Positions 45,001-52,223 are shown, counted from the stretch's first letter. The stretch: DNA of 64,000 nucleotides from Nemorincola sp044225795 (GCA_044225795.1 JBGAIF010000006.1:1-64000), one strand, 5' to 3'. The notes: a model not told the origin generated them from the sequence alone. Numbers and translations: made by a program.

Positions 45001-45055
45001 CAAGGAAGAAGTGGAACGGGTATTTGAGATAGTAAAACAACAGGCAGAGTATTGA
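42017..45055 (+). CDS. hsdR: Type I restriction-modification system, restriction/translocase subunit
   Basis: 1012 aa. N-terminal nuclease: RPDIVLYINGIAIGVLELKRS with D135 and E149-x-K151. SF2 motor: Walker A HTQGSGKS near residue 278, DECHRTQSG (DEAD-like box), FTGTP (motif III) and QAICRVNR (motif VI). A C-terminal helical region follows. It translocates and cuts unmodified DNA in complex with HsdM2S. Gene order M-S-x-x-R is unusual only in the two inserted genes. Confidence 0.96.
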   Translation: MSTVGQIERHTQNRIVKLFREQLHYDYLGDWEDRLDNSNIEVSLLRKYLHGRGYGDGLINKALDRLKVAANNYERELYDNNKEVYHLLRYGVKVKPEAGERTETVHLIDWKHPEKNHFAIAEEVTIMGNREKRPDIVLYINGIAIGVLELKRSTVSIGDGIRQNITNQQREFIQSFFSTVQLVMAGNDTEGLRYGTIGTGEKYFLGWKEDEHDASMLQVDKYLLKLCDKKRLLEILYDFVLFDGGKKKLPRYHQYFGIKAAQESIRRREGGIIWHTQGSGKSITMVILAKWILENNPNARVILITDREELDKQIKRVFEDVGEEIERSRSGRELMKQLSTAKPRLLCSLVHKFGVRDEDDFEAYLKELENSPTKTVGELFVFVDECHRTQSGRLHKVMKAILQNAVFIGFTGTPLLKKDKQTSLEVFGSYIHTYKFNEAVEDKVVLDLVYEARDIDQRLSSPERVDAYFETKTRGLNDFQRSELKRKWGTMQKVLSSKSRMDKIVTDVIYDFSVKPRLNADAGNAILVAGSMYEACRYFELFQSTELRGKCAIITSYNPSHRNVVTEDTGENTETEKQFMERVYETVLKGYFTTTEKYEDWAKEEFIKNPARMKLLIVVAKLLTGFDAPPCSYLYIDKSMQDHGLFQAICRVNRLDTDDKEFGYIVDYKNLFDSVKGAIAVYTSELDYDNFKQEDVDVMMQDRLKMGKERLDAALEALALLCEPVQPPKSSLDYQHYFCGNPEVEDELKATEFQRTALYKAIVSLIRAYANINGEMMEAGYSDAEIAEVERLVDFYLKLREEIRKASGETLDLKTYEADMRYLIDKYIQAEDPKTISPFADIPLLDLIVKSGIADAIGALPGGIRSSKVAIAETIENNVRQKIIKDHLLDPAFYDEMSKLLKTIIEERRAQAIEYEEYLRKIAELVKTVSAGKTVDVPAQLKTAAQRALYNNLGKNEALALQLHETILHVKPDGWRGNEPRENMIKGALFAILKNKEEVERVFEIVKQQAEY

Positions 45056-45768
45056 TGCAGCAGATAAACCTTGGAGATATTGTAGTTGATGTGGTGCAGA
45101 AAGATATTAAGCACCTGCACCTGAGCGTGTATCCGCCAACGGGACGGGTAAAGATAGCTGCGCCGGAGCGCATGAATATTGATACCATCCGCATTTACGC
45201 CATATCAAAGCTTGACTGGATACGCAAACAGCAGGCCAAACAAAAGGCACAAGAGCGCGAAGCCCCACGGGATTACCTAACCCGCGAGAGCCACTACTAC
45301 CTTGGCAAGCGATATCTGCTGAAAGTCATAGAGCGGGAAGCAGCACCTGTTGTTATATTGAAGCAACGCACGATAGATTTATACGTTCGCCCCGCGACTG
45401 ACAGGGCCAAAAAGCAAGAGGTGCTCGAAAACTGGTACAGGCAGCAGCTAAAAGACATGATACCGGCCTACATCAGCAAGTGGGAAAAGAAGATGGGGGT
45501 GTCTGTGGCCAAGTTTGCCATAAAGAAGATGCGCACGAAATGGGGCACCTGCAATGCAACAGCAGCGCGAATATGGCTGAACCTGGAACTGGCTAAAAAG
45601 CCCACACAATGTATAGAATACATCGTAGTGCATGAAATGACCCACCTGCTGGAACGCAGCCACAACGCACGTTTTGTAGCCTACATGGATAAGTTCTTAC
45701 CGCAATGGCGGCAGCACAAAGACGAGCTGAATAAGCTACCCGTGAGCCATGTGGATTGGGGGTATTGA
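45055..45768 (+). CDS. YgjP/SprT-like zinc metallopeptidase (M48-type)
   Basis: 237 aa from the ATG at 45055, in a TGATG overlap with hsdR. HEMTHLLERSHNARF gives the HExxH zinc site (H193, E194, H197) and a further His203; the segment TKWGTCN is typical of the YgjP/DUF45 family. Such genes are repeatedly found beside type I restriction operons, but their function there is unknown. The N-terminal half (QQINLGDIVVDVVQKDIKHLHLSVYPPTGRVKIAAP) is the family's beta domain. Confidence 0.9.
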   Translation: MQQINLGDIVVDVVQKDIKHLHLSVYPPTGRVKIAAPERMNIDTIRIYAISKLDWIRKQQAKQKAQEREAPRDYLTRESHYYLGKRYLLKVIEREAAPVVILKQRTIDLYVRPATDRAKKQEVLENWYRQQLKDMIPAYISKWEKKMGVSVAKFAIKKMRTKWGTCNATAARIWLNLELAKKPTQCIEYIVVHEMTHLLERSHNARFVAYMDKFLPQWRQHKDELNKLPVSHVDWGY

Positions 45769-45794
45769 TATCACCATTAAAAAACGAACAGTAT

Positions 45795-46928
45795 ATGTTA
45801 AAAACCCTGAAAGAAATATGGAAGTCATTAGATGTCGATGAGCAAAGGTATCTCAGGATTGGCATGCAATGGATATTGCTTATAGGTGGTGTTGCAATCT
45901 TTGTTCTACCTATGCTGCTTTCGATAAAAGGACCTTCTTGGATGAGTTTTAAAGAAACAGGACCGATTGGCGATACTATTAATGGCGTAGCTGGACCATT
46001 TATAGCACTACTTGCGGCAGTCCTGACATTCCTCGCGTTCTATATTCAATACAAGGCAAACGTACAACAACGGGAACAGTTTAAAACTGAGCTTGCGAGA
46101 CAAGCAACAGAAGCAAAAGAGCAGGAAAAAATATGGAAAATTGAGCGTTTCGAGAACAGGTTTTTTGAACTCTTAAAACTGCATAAGGCTAATGTAAATG
46201 AAATGAACATTTCTGATAAGGTCTACGGGAACAAGTGCTTTGTGCCAATGTTCTATGAATTGCGATATTGCTATAGGGTGGTCGTCAATTTTTACAGAAT
46301 CGCAGAGAAGGAGACAAAAGATACTGGCCTGACAAGGGAAGAAATCATGGACTTGACCTACAAGATTTTCTTTTATGGCATCGGCCATGCTTCTGAAAAG
46401 AACTACTACTTTGCGCTTACAAAAGCACAACGCAGCTTATTCGCAGAGGTTAAGGCCTTTCTTGACAACCTGCAATGGCAAGCTCAGGCGAAATTTAATC
46501 GGCACCCAAACTCCAAAACGATTCATTTTGACGCTGATGATTTTGAAGACAAGATAGACAATGTTGATTTCTGGTACTTTCCGTACGATGGCCACGTAAA
46601 CAGACTGGGCCACTATTATAGACATCTGTTTCAAACTGTAAATTACGTTATCTCACAGGACTTCTTAGATACTCCACAGAAATACAGCTACCTCAAAACA
46701 CTGCGTGCTCAGCTTTCCAACTATGAACAATTACTCCTTTACTATAACGCATTAGCTTGGTTTGACGGCTTGTGGCGTGAAGCTTTTACCAAGTATCGAC
46801 TGATAAAAAATCTCCCCCTACCACTGGCTGATTTTGGTTCACTGCCAACACAACATTTTAAAAAGGAGATTGAAGAATTAAAACGTGAAGGTATTTCAAT
46901 GTTTGAGCTGCTGGAAGTAGAAAATTGA
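45795..46928 (+). CDS. Putative phage abortive infection protein (putAbiC-like)
   Basis: 377 aa from the ATG at 45795. Two membrane helices (about 23-43 and 60-87), the second within GPIGDTINGVAGPFIALLAAVLTFLAFYIQYKAN, followed by a coiled coil and FENRFFELLKLHKANVNEM. This is the order seen in the putAbiC family. The remaining ~250 residues are a helical cytoplasmic domain. Such proteins are thought to abort phage infection, perhaps by membrane action; this is family inference. Same strand, 26 bp after the YgjP gene, last of the operon. Confidence 0.75.
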   Translation: MLKTLKEIWKSLDVDEQRYLRIGMQWILLIGGVAIFVLPMLLSIKGPSWMSFKETGPIGDTINGVAGPFIALLAAVLTFLAFYIQYKANVQQREQFKTELARQATEAKEQEKIWKIERFENRFFELLKLHKANVNEMNISDKVYGNKCFVPMFYELRYCYRVVVNFYRIAEKETKDTGLTREEIMDLTYKIFFYGIGHASEKNYYFALTKAQRSLFAEVKAFLDNLQWQAQAKFNRHPNSKTIHFDADDFEDKIDNVDFWYFPYDGHVNRLGHYYRHLFQTVNYVISQDFLDTPQKYSYLKTLRAQLSNYEQLLLYYNALAWFDGLWREAFTKYRLIKNLPLPLADFGSLPTQHFKKEIEELKREGISMFELLEVEN

Positions 46929-46957
46929 CATTACCAAAATTTTAGGAACGGATTTAG

Positions 46958-47043
46958 CCCCTCCCGGGGTCGTAAGTACGGGTGCATAGGGTACCCCCTT
47001 GCATGCTCCCGTACACAATGTTGAGCTCGGAGGGGGTACCCCT
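46958..47043. promoter_or_regulatory. Structured spacer with competing hairpins
   Basis: Arm 46976-46987 pairs with 47003-47014 (one mismatch, 15-nt loop). The loop sequence 46988-46999 (AGGGTACCCCCT) is itself complementary to 47031-47043. Two mutually exclusive or pseudoknotted structures are possible. A CCCCTCCCGGGG stretch (46958-46969) precedes. It might be an attenuator for the next gene, an origin or a recombination site. Confidence 0.4.
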
Positions 47044-47085
47044 TCGGCTGTATTCAACTTTTTAAAATCATAAAACTTTAAACAC

Positions 47086-47493
47086 ATGGTTACAGTTATC
47101 GGGTACAACTTTCGTACACAGAAAGACAATGAACAAAAAACGTACATCTCCTTAGACTTAGAAGGAGATATTGAAATGGTGCAAAGCCAAGCCACGGGGC
47201 GGTTCTATGCTACAGTGCGCAGGTGCGCAACGAGTAGTACATTCGACCAGCTCACAGCAGAGCGCATGGTAGGTAAGCAGATGCCAGGTTCCATAGAACG
47301 TGTGCCATGTGAACCGTATGACTACACCATAGAGGCTACTGGCGAGGTCATGAAGATCGGTTATCGTTGGGGCTATATTCCGGAAGGCACTATGAATATG
47401 TCAACTACTCGGCAACGTAACACCGGCCAGAACAAAGAACAGCCATTAGAAAGCATGCATGAGCAACTCGTAGTGTCGGAAGAAGTAAAATAA
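47086..47493 (+). CDS. Conserved mobile-element protein, unknown function
   Basis: 135 aa: MVTVIGYNFRTQKDNEQKTYISLDLEGDIEMVQSQATGRFYATVRRC ... MVGKQMPGSIERVPCEPYDYTIEATGEVMKIGYRWGY. A compact beta-rich domain with a disordered tail. I recall similar short proteins near DUF3871 genes in Bacteroidota elements; its role might be nucleic-acid binding. It is separated from its likely partners (ATPase, DUF3871) by the opposite-strand FRG gene. Confidence 0.65.
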   Translation: MVTVIGYNFRTQKDNEQKTYISLDLEGDIEMVQSQATGRFYATVRRCATSSTFDQLTAERMVGKQMPGSIERVPCEPYDYTIEATGEVMKIGYRWGYIPEGTMNMSTTRQRNTGQNKEQPLESMHEQLVVSEEVK

Positions 47494-47524
47494 AAGTAGG
47501 GAGCAGCATAGATTGTTGCTCCCA

Positions 47525-48295
47525 TTAATTCTTTTGACGAAGGTGGCAATGGCTTGTCGCCAATCCAACCCTAATATCGTACGTGTAACCGTCACAATCG
47601 GGGAAAACGCTTTCGTGCCTTATCCCCAAGCGATATAGACCATGTTGTATCTCTCGAGCTACTTTTGCTGAAAACGTTACTTTTCTTATCTGATTACCCG
47701 AGTCCGCTGGCAATAAATCTTGAAACTCTGCCATAGGGTCTGTTTGGATTGAAAACAACCCATACTGACCTGTTATTCGCTTTGAAACGTGAAGGGGATA
47801 GAACAACCCATTCGCTTCCGTATGGAAAGGGTCTAAATCTTCAGTATTTAAGTAACCGCAGGTATGGAAAGCATAGACAGCACCACCAGAAGGGTTGCAC
47901 TGTTGAAGCGAGCCATCGACGCAAACATTTGGCTTTGTTGCAAAGTACAGAGCCGTCAAGGGGCTTGTGGTCCAATCTAACAATCTGGTCGGTAATCCGT
48001 GATGCTGAGCAAGCGCTAACCATTCCCAGTTGTCTTTGGGTTTATAACCCAATTCTGATGTGGCCCTCAACCTGAATCGGTTCAACGCTTCCTCCTCAAA
48101 AGCAGCTATTGTAAGGCCGTTGAGCTTCTTTTCATTCAATCTACCTAATGTAGGTATCAGTAAGTGGGTTTTATCCTGAACGCCGCGGAACACCCAGTGG
48201 CCACAATTGAAGTCAGACTCCGTAGAGGAGAATTGCTGAAGGATATCCATAAACGATTTCGCCGCAGTCGTTCTTATACGAACAGTTTTTTTCAT
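47525..48295 (-). CDS. FRG-domain protein
   Basis: 256 aa. The FRG signature is clear: GHWVFRGVQDKTHLLIPTLGR, then a second conserved block WEWLALAQHHGLPTRLLDWTTSPLTALYFAT. FRG proteins recur in phages and defence islands; some are thought to modify or cleave nucleotides, but no activity is established here. It is on the minus strand within an otherwise plus-strand module, so it looks like an insertion. Start at 48295 leaves 28 bp to the next gene, a divergent promoter. Confidence 0.85.
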   Translation of the reverse strand: MKKTVRIRTTAAKSFMDILQQFSSTESDFNCGHWVFRGVQDKTHLLIPTLGRLNEKKLNGLTIAAFEEEALNRFRLRATSELGYKPKDNWEWLALAQHHGLPTRLLDWTTSPLTALYFATKPNVCVDGSLQQCNPSGGAVYAFHTCGYLNTEDLDPFHTEANGLFYPLHVSKRITGQYGLFSIQTDPMAEFQDLLPADSGNQIRKVTFSAKVAREIQHGLYRLGIRHESVFPDCDGYTYDIRVGLATSHCHLRQKN

Positions 48296-48322
48296 TTTTC
48301 AATCTATAAGAAAAGCAAATGT

Positions 48323-49168
48323 ATGCAACTACAACAAGCATCCCGAAAGAAAGCCAAGATAAAGCTTGGCTTACAGTCCCCGAGCGGAGGGGGTAAAACA
48401 ATGTCCGCATTACTCATTGCCTACGGTCTATGCGGCAACTGGGGTAAGATAGCCGTCATAGATACGGAGAACAGGAGCGCAGACCTATATGCTCATCTCG
48501 GTGAGTATAAAACGCTGTCTTTAGAGCCGCCCTATAGTCCAGAGAGGTATATGGAAGGTATTGATATCTGCCTTGAGGCGGGTATAGAGGTAATAATTAT
48601 CGACAGTACGACTCATGAATGGGACAATCTGCTTGACTACCACAGCTCACTCGCGGGTAATTCGTTCACGAATTGGGCTAAAGTCACTCCACGCCATGAG
48701 GCATTTGTAAACAAGGTACTGCAATCCAATGTGCATATCATATGCACTATAAGAAGCAAAACCGATTATGTGCTCACTGAGAAGAACGGAAAGCAAGTGC
48801 CTGAGAAAGTAGGCTTGCGTGGCGTTCAACGAGAGAATCTTGAGTATGAGTTCACGGCGGTCCTGGAGCTAGATATTAAGCATCATGCAAAGGCTTCAAA
48901 GGACAGGACTGGACTGTTCATGGGTAAGCCGGAGTTTGTACCATCGATTGAGACTGGTCGAGCTATTGCGGAATGGTGCAGCAAGGGTGAAGAGATAGTC
49001 TTAGATACATCGCCGGAGCAATTCATTCAGCAGATAAGAGCGTGCAGAACTACGAATGAGTTGAATAACCTATTCTATTCCTTTCCGCAGTATCAGCAAG
49101 TTCTTGGTCCGGAGTTCACAGCTAGGAAGAATCAGATAAACAACATTGTTAACCAAACCAGCCATTAA
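48323..49168 (+). CDS. P-loop ATPase (RecA/Sak4-like, AAA family)
   Basis: 281 aa from the ATG at 48323 (MQLQQASRKKAKIKLGLQSP); an upstream in-frame ATG would lie inside the FRG coding region. Walker A SPSGGGKT (about 25-32), then KIAVIDTENRSADLY, EVIIIDSTTHEW (Walker B-like) and CTIRSKTDYVL. This pattern is that of phage/plasmid RecA-like ATPases of the Sak4 group, single-strand annealing partners. It probably works with the DUF3871 protein 3 bp downstream. Confidence 0.75.
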   Translation: MQLQQASRKKAKIKLGLQSPSGGGKTMSALLIAYGLCGNWGKIAVIDTENRSADLYAHLGEYKTLSLEPPYSPERYMEGIDICLEAGIEVIIIDSTTHEWDNLLDYHSSLAGNSFTNWAKVTPRHEAFVNKVLQSNVHIICTIRSKTDYVLTEKNGKQVPEKVGLRGVQRENLEYEFTAVLELDIKHHAKASKDRTGLFMGKPEFVPSIETGRAIAEWCSKGEEIVLDTSPEQFIQQIRACRTTNELNNLFYSFPQYQQVLGPEFTARKNQINNIVNQTSH

Positions 49169-49171
49169 AGA

Positions 49172-50176
49172 ATGGAACAAACAGTTTTAAGTCCCGTAAA
49201 AGATCCAGTACTGGTAGGGGATACCATTGCAGACGTACTGGAAGAGCTCGAGGTGGTATCCTCGGGCCGTGCTTTCATAGAAGCCAACACGATTGGCGGT
49301 ACGCTCCACGAGATAAACAATCGGCACATTATCCCAGTGTTTGTCAAGGAGAACGAGCCTTGCATCAGTCATGGAGAGTTCATAGATGCGACAATGCAGG
49401 CTATAAGCCAAGTATACACAGGGGAGACGATTCTAAGGCCGACTATCAGGTTGAGCCACCCGATTAAGGGTAGGACGCCAGAGGCCCGTAATAAGCCTGC
49501 GAATGCCCTTCTTGAGAACGAAAAGACCCTGTATTATGAACGTATGGCTTTCTGTATAGAAGTGCCTTCTATAACATCTGACATCGAGGGCAACAGGCTC
49601 AATCTGACCATTGGTGGCGTAAAAGCCTATAATCTGGACAGTATGATGAGCATGAACTCTGACCAGCACTTTAAGGTGTTTGTCGGCTTTCGGAACACAG
49701 TCTGCTGTAACATGTGTGTTTCTACGGACGGATTCCTGGGAGCCTTAAAAGTTCGCAGTCTTGAAACCCTGCACTCAGGAATAGTATCTCTGTTATCGGA
49801 GTTCAATGCGGTACAGATGGTCGAGGAACTTAAAGTATTTCAGCAGCTCATTGTTACAGAGCAGCAGTTCGCTCAGTTCATCGGTAGGGCAAGAATGTAC
49901 CGGCATATGCCAGATGAAGCAAAGCTGGGAATCGCTGAGTTAGGACTTGGTGATGCGCAGATCAACAACGTGTGTCGAGACTACTATGCTGATAAGAGCT
50001 TCAGTTGCGATTCAGACGGCAGTATCAACCTATGGCGGCTCTATAACCTACTAACAGGGGCCAATAAGAGCAGTTACATCGATAGTTTCCTTGACCGTAG
50101 CGCCAATGCCTACAACTTGGTTCGTGAGCTCATGGCTGCTCTACAGAACAAATCCGAGTGCTGGTACCTAAACTGA
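49172..50176 (+). CDS. DUF3871 family protein
   Basis: 334 aa. Family blocks: RPTIRLSHPIKGRTPEARNKPANALLENEKTLYYERMAFCIEVPSI, LTIGGVKAYNLDSMMSMNSDQHFKVFVGFRNTVCCNMCVSTDG and QLIVTEQQFAQFIGRARMYR. This domain is typical of Bacteroidota mobile elements; its function is unknown, but its position next to a recombination-type ATPase suggests DNA recombination or replication. Three bp from the previous stop, so one operon. Confidence 0.9.
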   Translation: MEQTVLSPVKDPVLVGDTIADVLEELEVVSSGRAFIEANTIGGTLHEINNRHIIPVFVKENEPCISHGEFIDATMQAISQVYTGETILRPTIRLSHPIKGRTPEARNKPANALLENEKTLYYERMAFCIEVPSITSDIEGNRLNLTIGGVKAYNLDSMMSMNSDQHFKVFVGFRNTVCCNMCVSTDGFLGALKVRSLETLHSGIVSLLSEFNAVQMVEELKVFQQLIVTEQQFAQFIGRARMYRHMPDEAKLGIAELGLGDAQINNVCRDYYADKSFSCDSDGSINLWRLYNLLTGANKSSYIDSFLDRSANAYNLVRELMAALQNKSECWYLN

Positions 50177-50182
50177 TTGCTT

Positions 50183-50428
50183 ATGAAAAAGGGCTACACA
50201 ATCAGCTACGGCAGTACAGACAGTATTCTTCTCATTAACGCCCTTGGTCGGATTAGGCAACTGTACACGCCGTTTAGGGTTAAAGTTAACGAGGACGTAG
50301 AACACCTAAAAAAGGGTACTTACGTGTATGTTGATGAGGTTGCAAGTGATCCACAAGACAGACTTATATTCATCACGAATACTGGTGCATACCCACACAG
50401 TAGCTTTAGAATCGTTGCCAGTTTCTGA
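50183..50428 (+). CDS. Small conserved element protein (81 aa)
   Basis: 81 aa from the ATG at 50183: MKKGYTISYGSTDSILLINALGRIRQLYTPFRVKVNEDVEHLKKGTYVYVDEVASDPQDRLIFITNTGAYPHSSFRIVASF. A compact beta-rich fold is likely, with no known domain. Seven bp after DUF3871, same operon. Confidence 0.6.
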   Translation: MKKGYTISYGSTDSILLINALGRIRQLYTPFRVKVNEDVEHLKKGTYVYVDEVASDPQDRLIFITNTGAYPHSSFRIVASF

Positions 50429-50829
50429 CCACACAAAACCACCCACTCAAGAGAGCATGGTAAGGTTAGGCTTACCGGGTGTAGGAATGGTTAAATGGCA
50501 TGAGAGTTGTGCTGTATTTTGTTTCCGGCTGTAAAGCTGTCTGGAATGTGCACGATACCAGATACTATGCCGGTTTCTTTTGAGAAGGTCTACCTCTCTC
50601 GAATCTCAAAGACCCCTGAAAACGAAAAGACATAGTAAACTACCGAGGGAGCAAGTGAAGTATGGCAATAGCCAGAAAGCTATAGTTTCCCTTTGTTAGT
50701 ACTATATAAGTACACTTATTACATTATGATGTGCAAAAGTGTACAACATAATGGATACGAAAATCTATTAATATTAACATGCTTAGGTCTAACTGAAGGA
50801 ATGTTGGGTGGTTATAAGTGGTATAAACA
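50429..50829. other. 400-bp non-coding right end of the element
   Basis: No supported gene. It contains nested inverted repeats near 50710-50753 (listed separately) and ends at attR. Short open frames here lack starts and coherent sequence. Confidence 0.5.
50710..50753. repeat. Nested inverted repeats near attR
   Basis: GTACACTT (50710-50717) is the exact reverse complement of AAGTGTAC (50737-50744). An overlapping imperfect hairpin has 14-nt arms at 50722-50735 and 50740-50753 (CATTATG/CATAATG outer part perfect, two mismatches inside). About 80 bp inside attR, a plausible site for integrase, excisionase or IHF-like binding. Confidence 0.4.
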
Positions 50830-50913
50830 GAGAGATGGCAGAGTGGTCGAACGCGGCGGTCTTGAAAACCGTTGACTGTCAAAGGTCCGGGGGTTCGAAT
50901 CCCTCTCTCTCCG
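50829..50913 (+). tRNA. tRNA-Ser(TGA) second copy, first base altered, probably silent
   Basis: 85 nt, identical to the left copy except position 1 (A for G), which breaks the first acceptor pair. The upstream sequence lacks a recognisable promoter. A strong hairpin terminator follows (50919-50951), which was probably the original terminator of the chromosomal tRNA before integration. Confidence 0.7.
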
Positions 50914-50917
50914 CTGG
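50830..50917 (+). repeat. attR: 88-bp direct repeat (tRNA-Ser)
   Basis: Exact copy of 31196-31283. The base before it is A, not G, so the tRNA here has A at position 1 opposite C at 72. No TAnnTTTG promoter precedes it. Confidence 0.85.
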
Positions 50918-50918
50918 T

Positions 50919-50951
50919 AAGCCTGATATGCATACGCATATCAGGCTTTTT
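50919..50951 (+). terminator. Terminator downstream of right tRNA-Ser copy
   Basis: Perfect 13-bp arms (50919-50931 and 50936-50948), loop ATAC, followed by T-run. Confidence 0.85.
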
Positions 50952-51059
50952 CATGTGTCTCATCTTTAATGTGTTTATTGTAACCGCTATCATACACATA
51001 GACATAGAGATCGGAAAGAAACCCAAGTGTAAAATGGAGATACTTATCTGGGGGTAGGA

Positions 51060-52223
51060 TCAAGAAGATGTTTTCTTTTTTGCACCCATAGTACCAAACA
51101 TCATCAACAGCGCGGTAATTAGTATGACCTGTGTAATTACAGAGTCATTTATTAGTTCTATTCTTTTTTCGGGTGCGATGGACATAAATAGCAGAATGGT
51201 TATTAGGCCACGCGGAGCAATAAAAAAATAAGGCTTTACCGGCATACGGTGGATCTTTAATAGGGAGAGTCGTATCACCAGTAATATTGCTACGATTATG
51301 GAAGCCCATAAGATAGATTCCGGGTTTAGAATTTCTTCTGTCTTTATCAGGAACCCGAAAGTAAGGAAGAATAATGATCTTATCAGAAAAGCAGCTTCTG
51401 CAGTTAATTCTTTGAATTTATCAACCTCATGGTCTAAAGATCTGGGGTCTAATTTCTGTATCAGTTTATACCTGTTCAGCTTATTGATATTGCCGAGAAA
51501 TAGCCCAAAGAACATGATAAAGATAAGGCCGGGTAGGTGAAATATTTTTGATACATAATAGATAAGGATAACGAGCAGTATGATAGGGGCAAATTTGATA
51601 TGGTGTGTGATCTTCTTTAATAGTATTGCCAATGCTGCTGTAGCCAGGAAGGAGATAACAACAATGACGAGCAACTGTGCAGAAAATGATCCTAACGACC
51701 GGATATTGTATATCTCATTTCCGGCGAGGAAATTAAAGAATAATACCCCTAGTATATCAGAAAAACTACTTTCATAGATCACAAACTCTTTTTCTTTTTG
51801 TTGAAAGTACTGTGCAGAGGGTATTGCTATGGCGCTGCTGATGACGCATAATGGGATGGCATTGATGAAGAAGTTCCGGATGTCGCTCTTGTCGGCAAAA
51901 TAGAAAAAGCCGGCAATACCTGCAGCGTTCAGTACGATTGACAGCAGTGCCATCCTGAAAGACCTTGACACCAGGCCTTTTTTCGATTTGTCGAGCTCCA
52001 GTTCCAGGGATCCTTCAAGGACAATAAGTATTAGCCCTATCGTTCCCAGGTTGGGCAAAAGAGGGGTCATATCTGCAATGTCCAACCTAAGGTAAGAGGA
52101 CAGGTACTTCATGCTCCATCCTAATATCAGCAATATGATAACCGTAGGCATCCTTGTCTTAGCCGCAGTGAGGTCAAAGATGTAGGACACAAGCAATAAG
52201 ATACATATGGTGATCACTATCAT
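51060..52223 (-). CDS. Cation/proton antiporter (CPA family)
   Basis: 387 aa with about eleven to twelve hydrophobic helices. Features: ILGWSMKYLSSYLRLDIADM near the N-terminus, LILIVLEGSLELELDKS in the conserved Asp/Glu-containing helix, SSAIAIPSAQYFQQKE with the broken-helix motif, and a C-terminal FIAPRGLITILLFMS, which matches the conserved RGL segment of NhaP-type exchangers. It probably exchanges Na+ or K+ for H+ at the inner membrane. The canonical ion-binding aspartates are not all identified by eye. Single gene. Confidence 0.8.
   Translation of the reverse strand: MIVITICILLLVSYIFDLTAAKTRMPTVIILLILGWSMKYLSSYLRLDIADMTPLLPNLGTIGLILIVLEGSLELELDKSKKGLVSRSFRMALLSIVLNAAGIAGFFYFADKSDIRNFFINAIPLCVISSAIAIPSAQYFQQKEKEFVIYESSFSDILGVLFFNFLAGNEIYNIRSLGSFSAQLLVIVVISFLATAALAILLKKITHHIKFAPIILLVILIYYVSKIFHLPGLIFIMFFGLFLGNINKLNRYKLIQKLDPRSLDHEVDKFKELTAEAAFLIRSLFFLTFGFLIKTEEILNPESILWASIIVAILLVIRLSLLKIHRMPVKPYFFIAPRGLITILLFMSIAPEKRIELINDSVITQVILITALLMMFGTMGAKKKTSS

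Larger units (their letters stand above)
31196..50917. mobile_element. 19.7-kb integrative element (defence island) in tRNA-Ser
   Basis: The element is bounded by the 88-bp repeats and has a tyrosine integrase as its first gene. Cargo in order: integrase, tiny membrane ORF, XRE regulator, lipoprotein, polymerase-like protein and partner, hsdM-hsdS-nuclease-PLD-hsdR-YgjP-putAbiC, a small conserved protein, FRG, P-loop ATPase, DUF3871 and an 81-aa protein. No relaxase, type IV secretion, transposase or capsid gene is recognised, so transfer would need help from another element, transduction or transformation. Confidence 0.85.

Noticed and set aside
48164..48322. A longer start for the P-loop ATPase
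   Set aside because: The extra residues are inside the FRG coding region and do not match the ATPase family; ATG 48323 is better.
31196..50917. A prophage or an integrative conjugative element
   Set aside because: No capsid, tail, lysis, relaxase or type IV secretion gene could be found in any frame.
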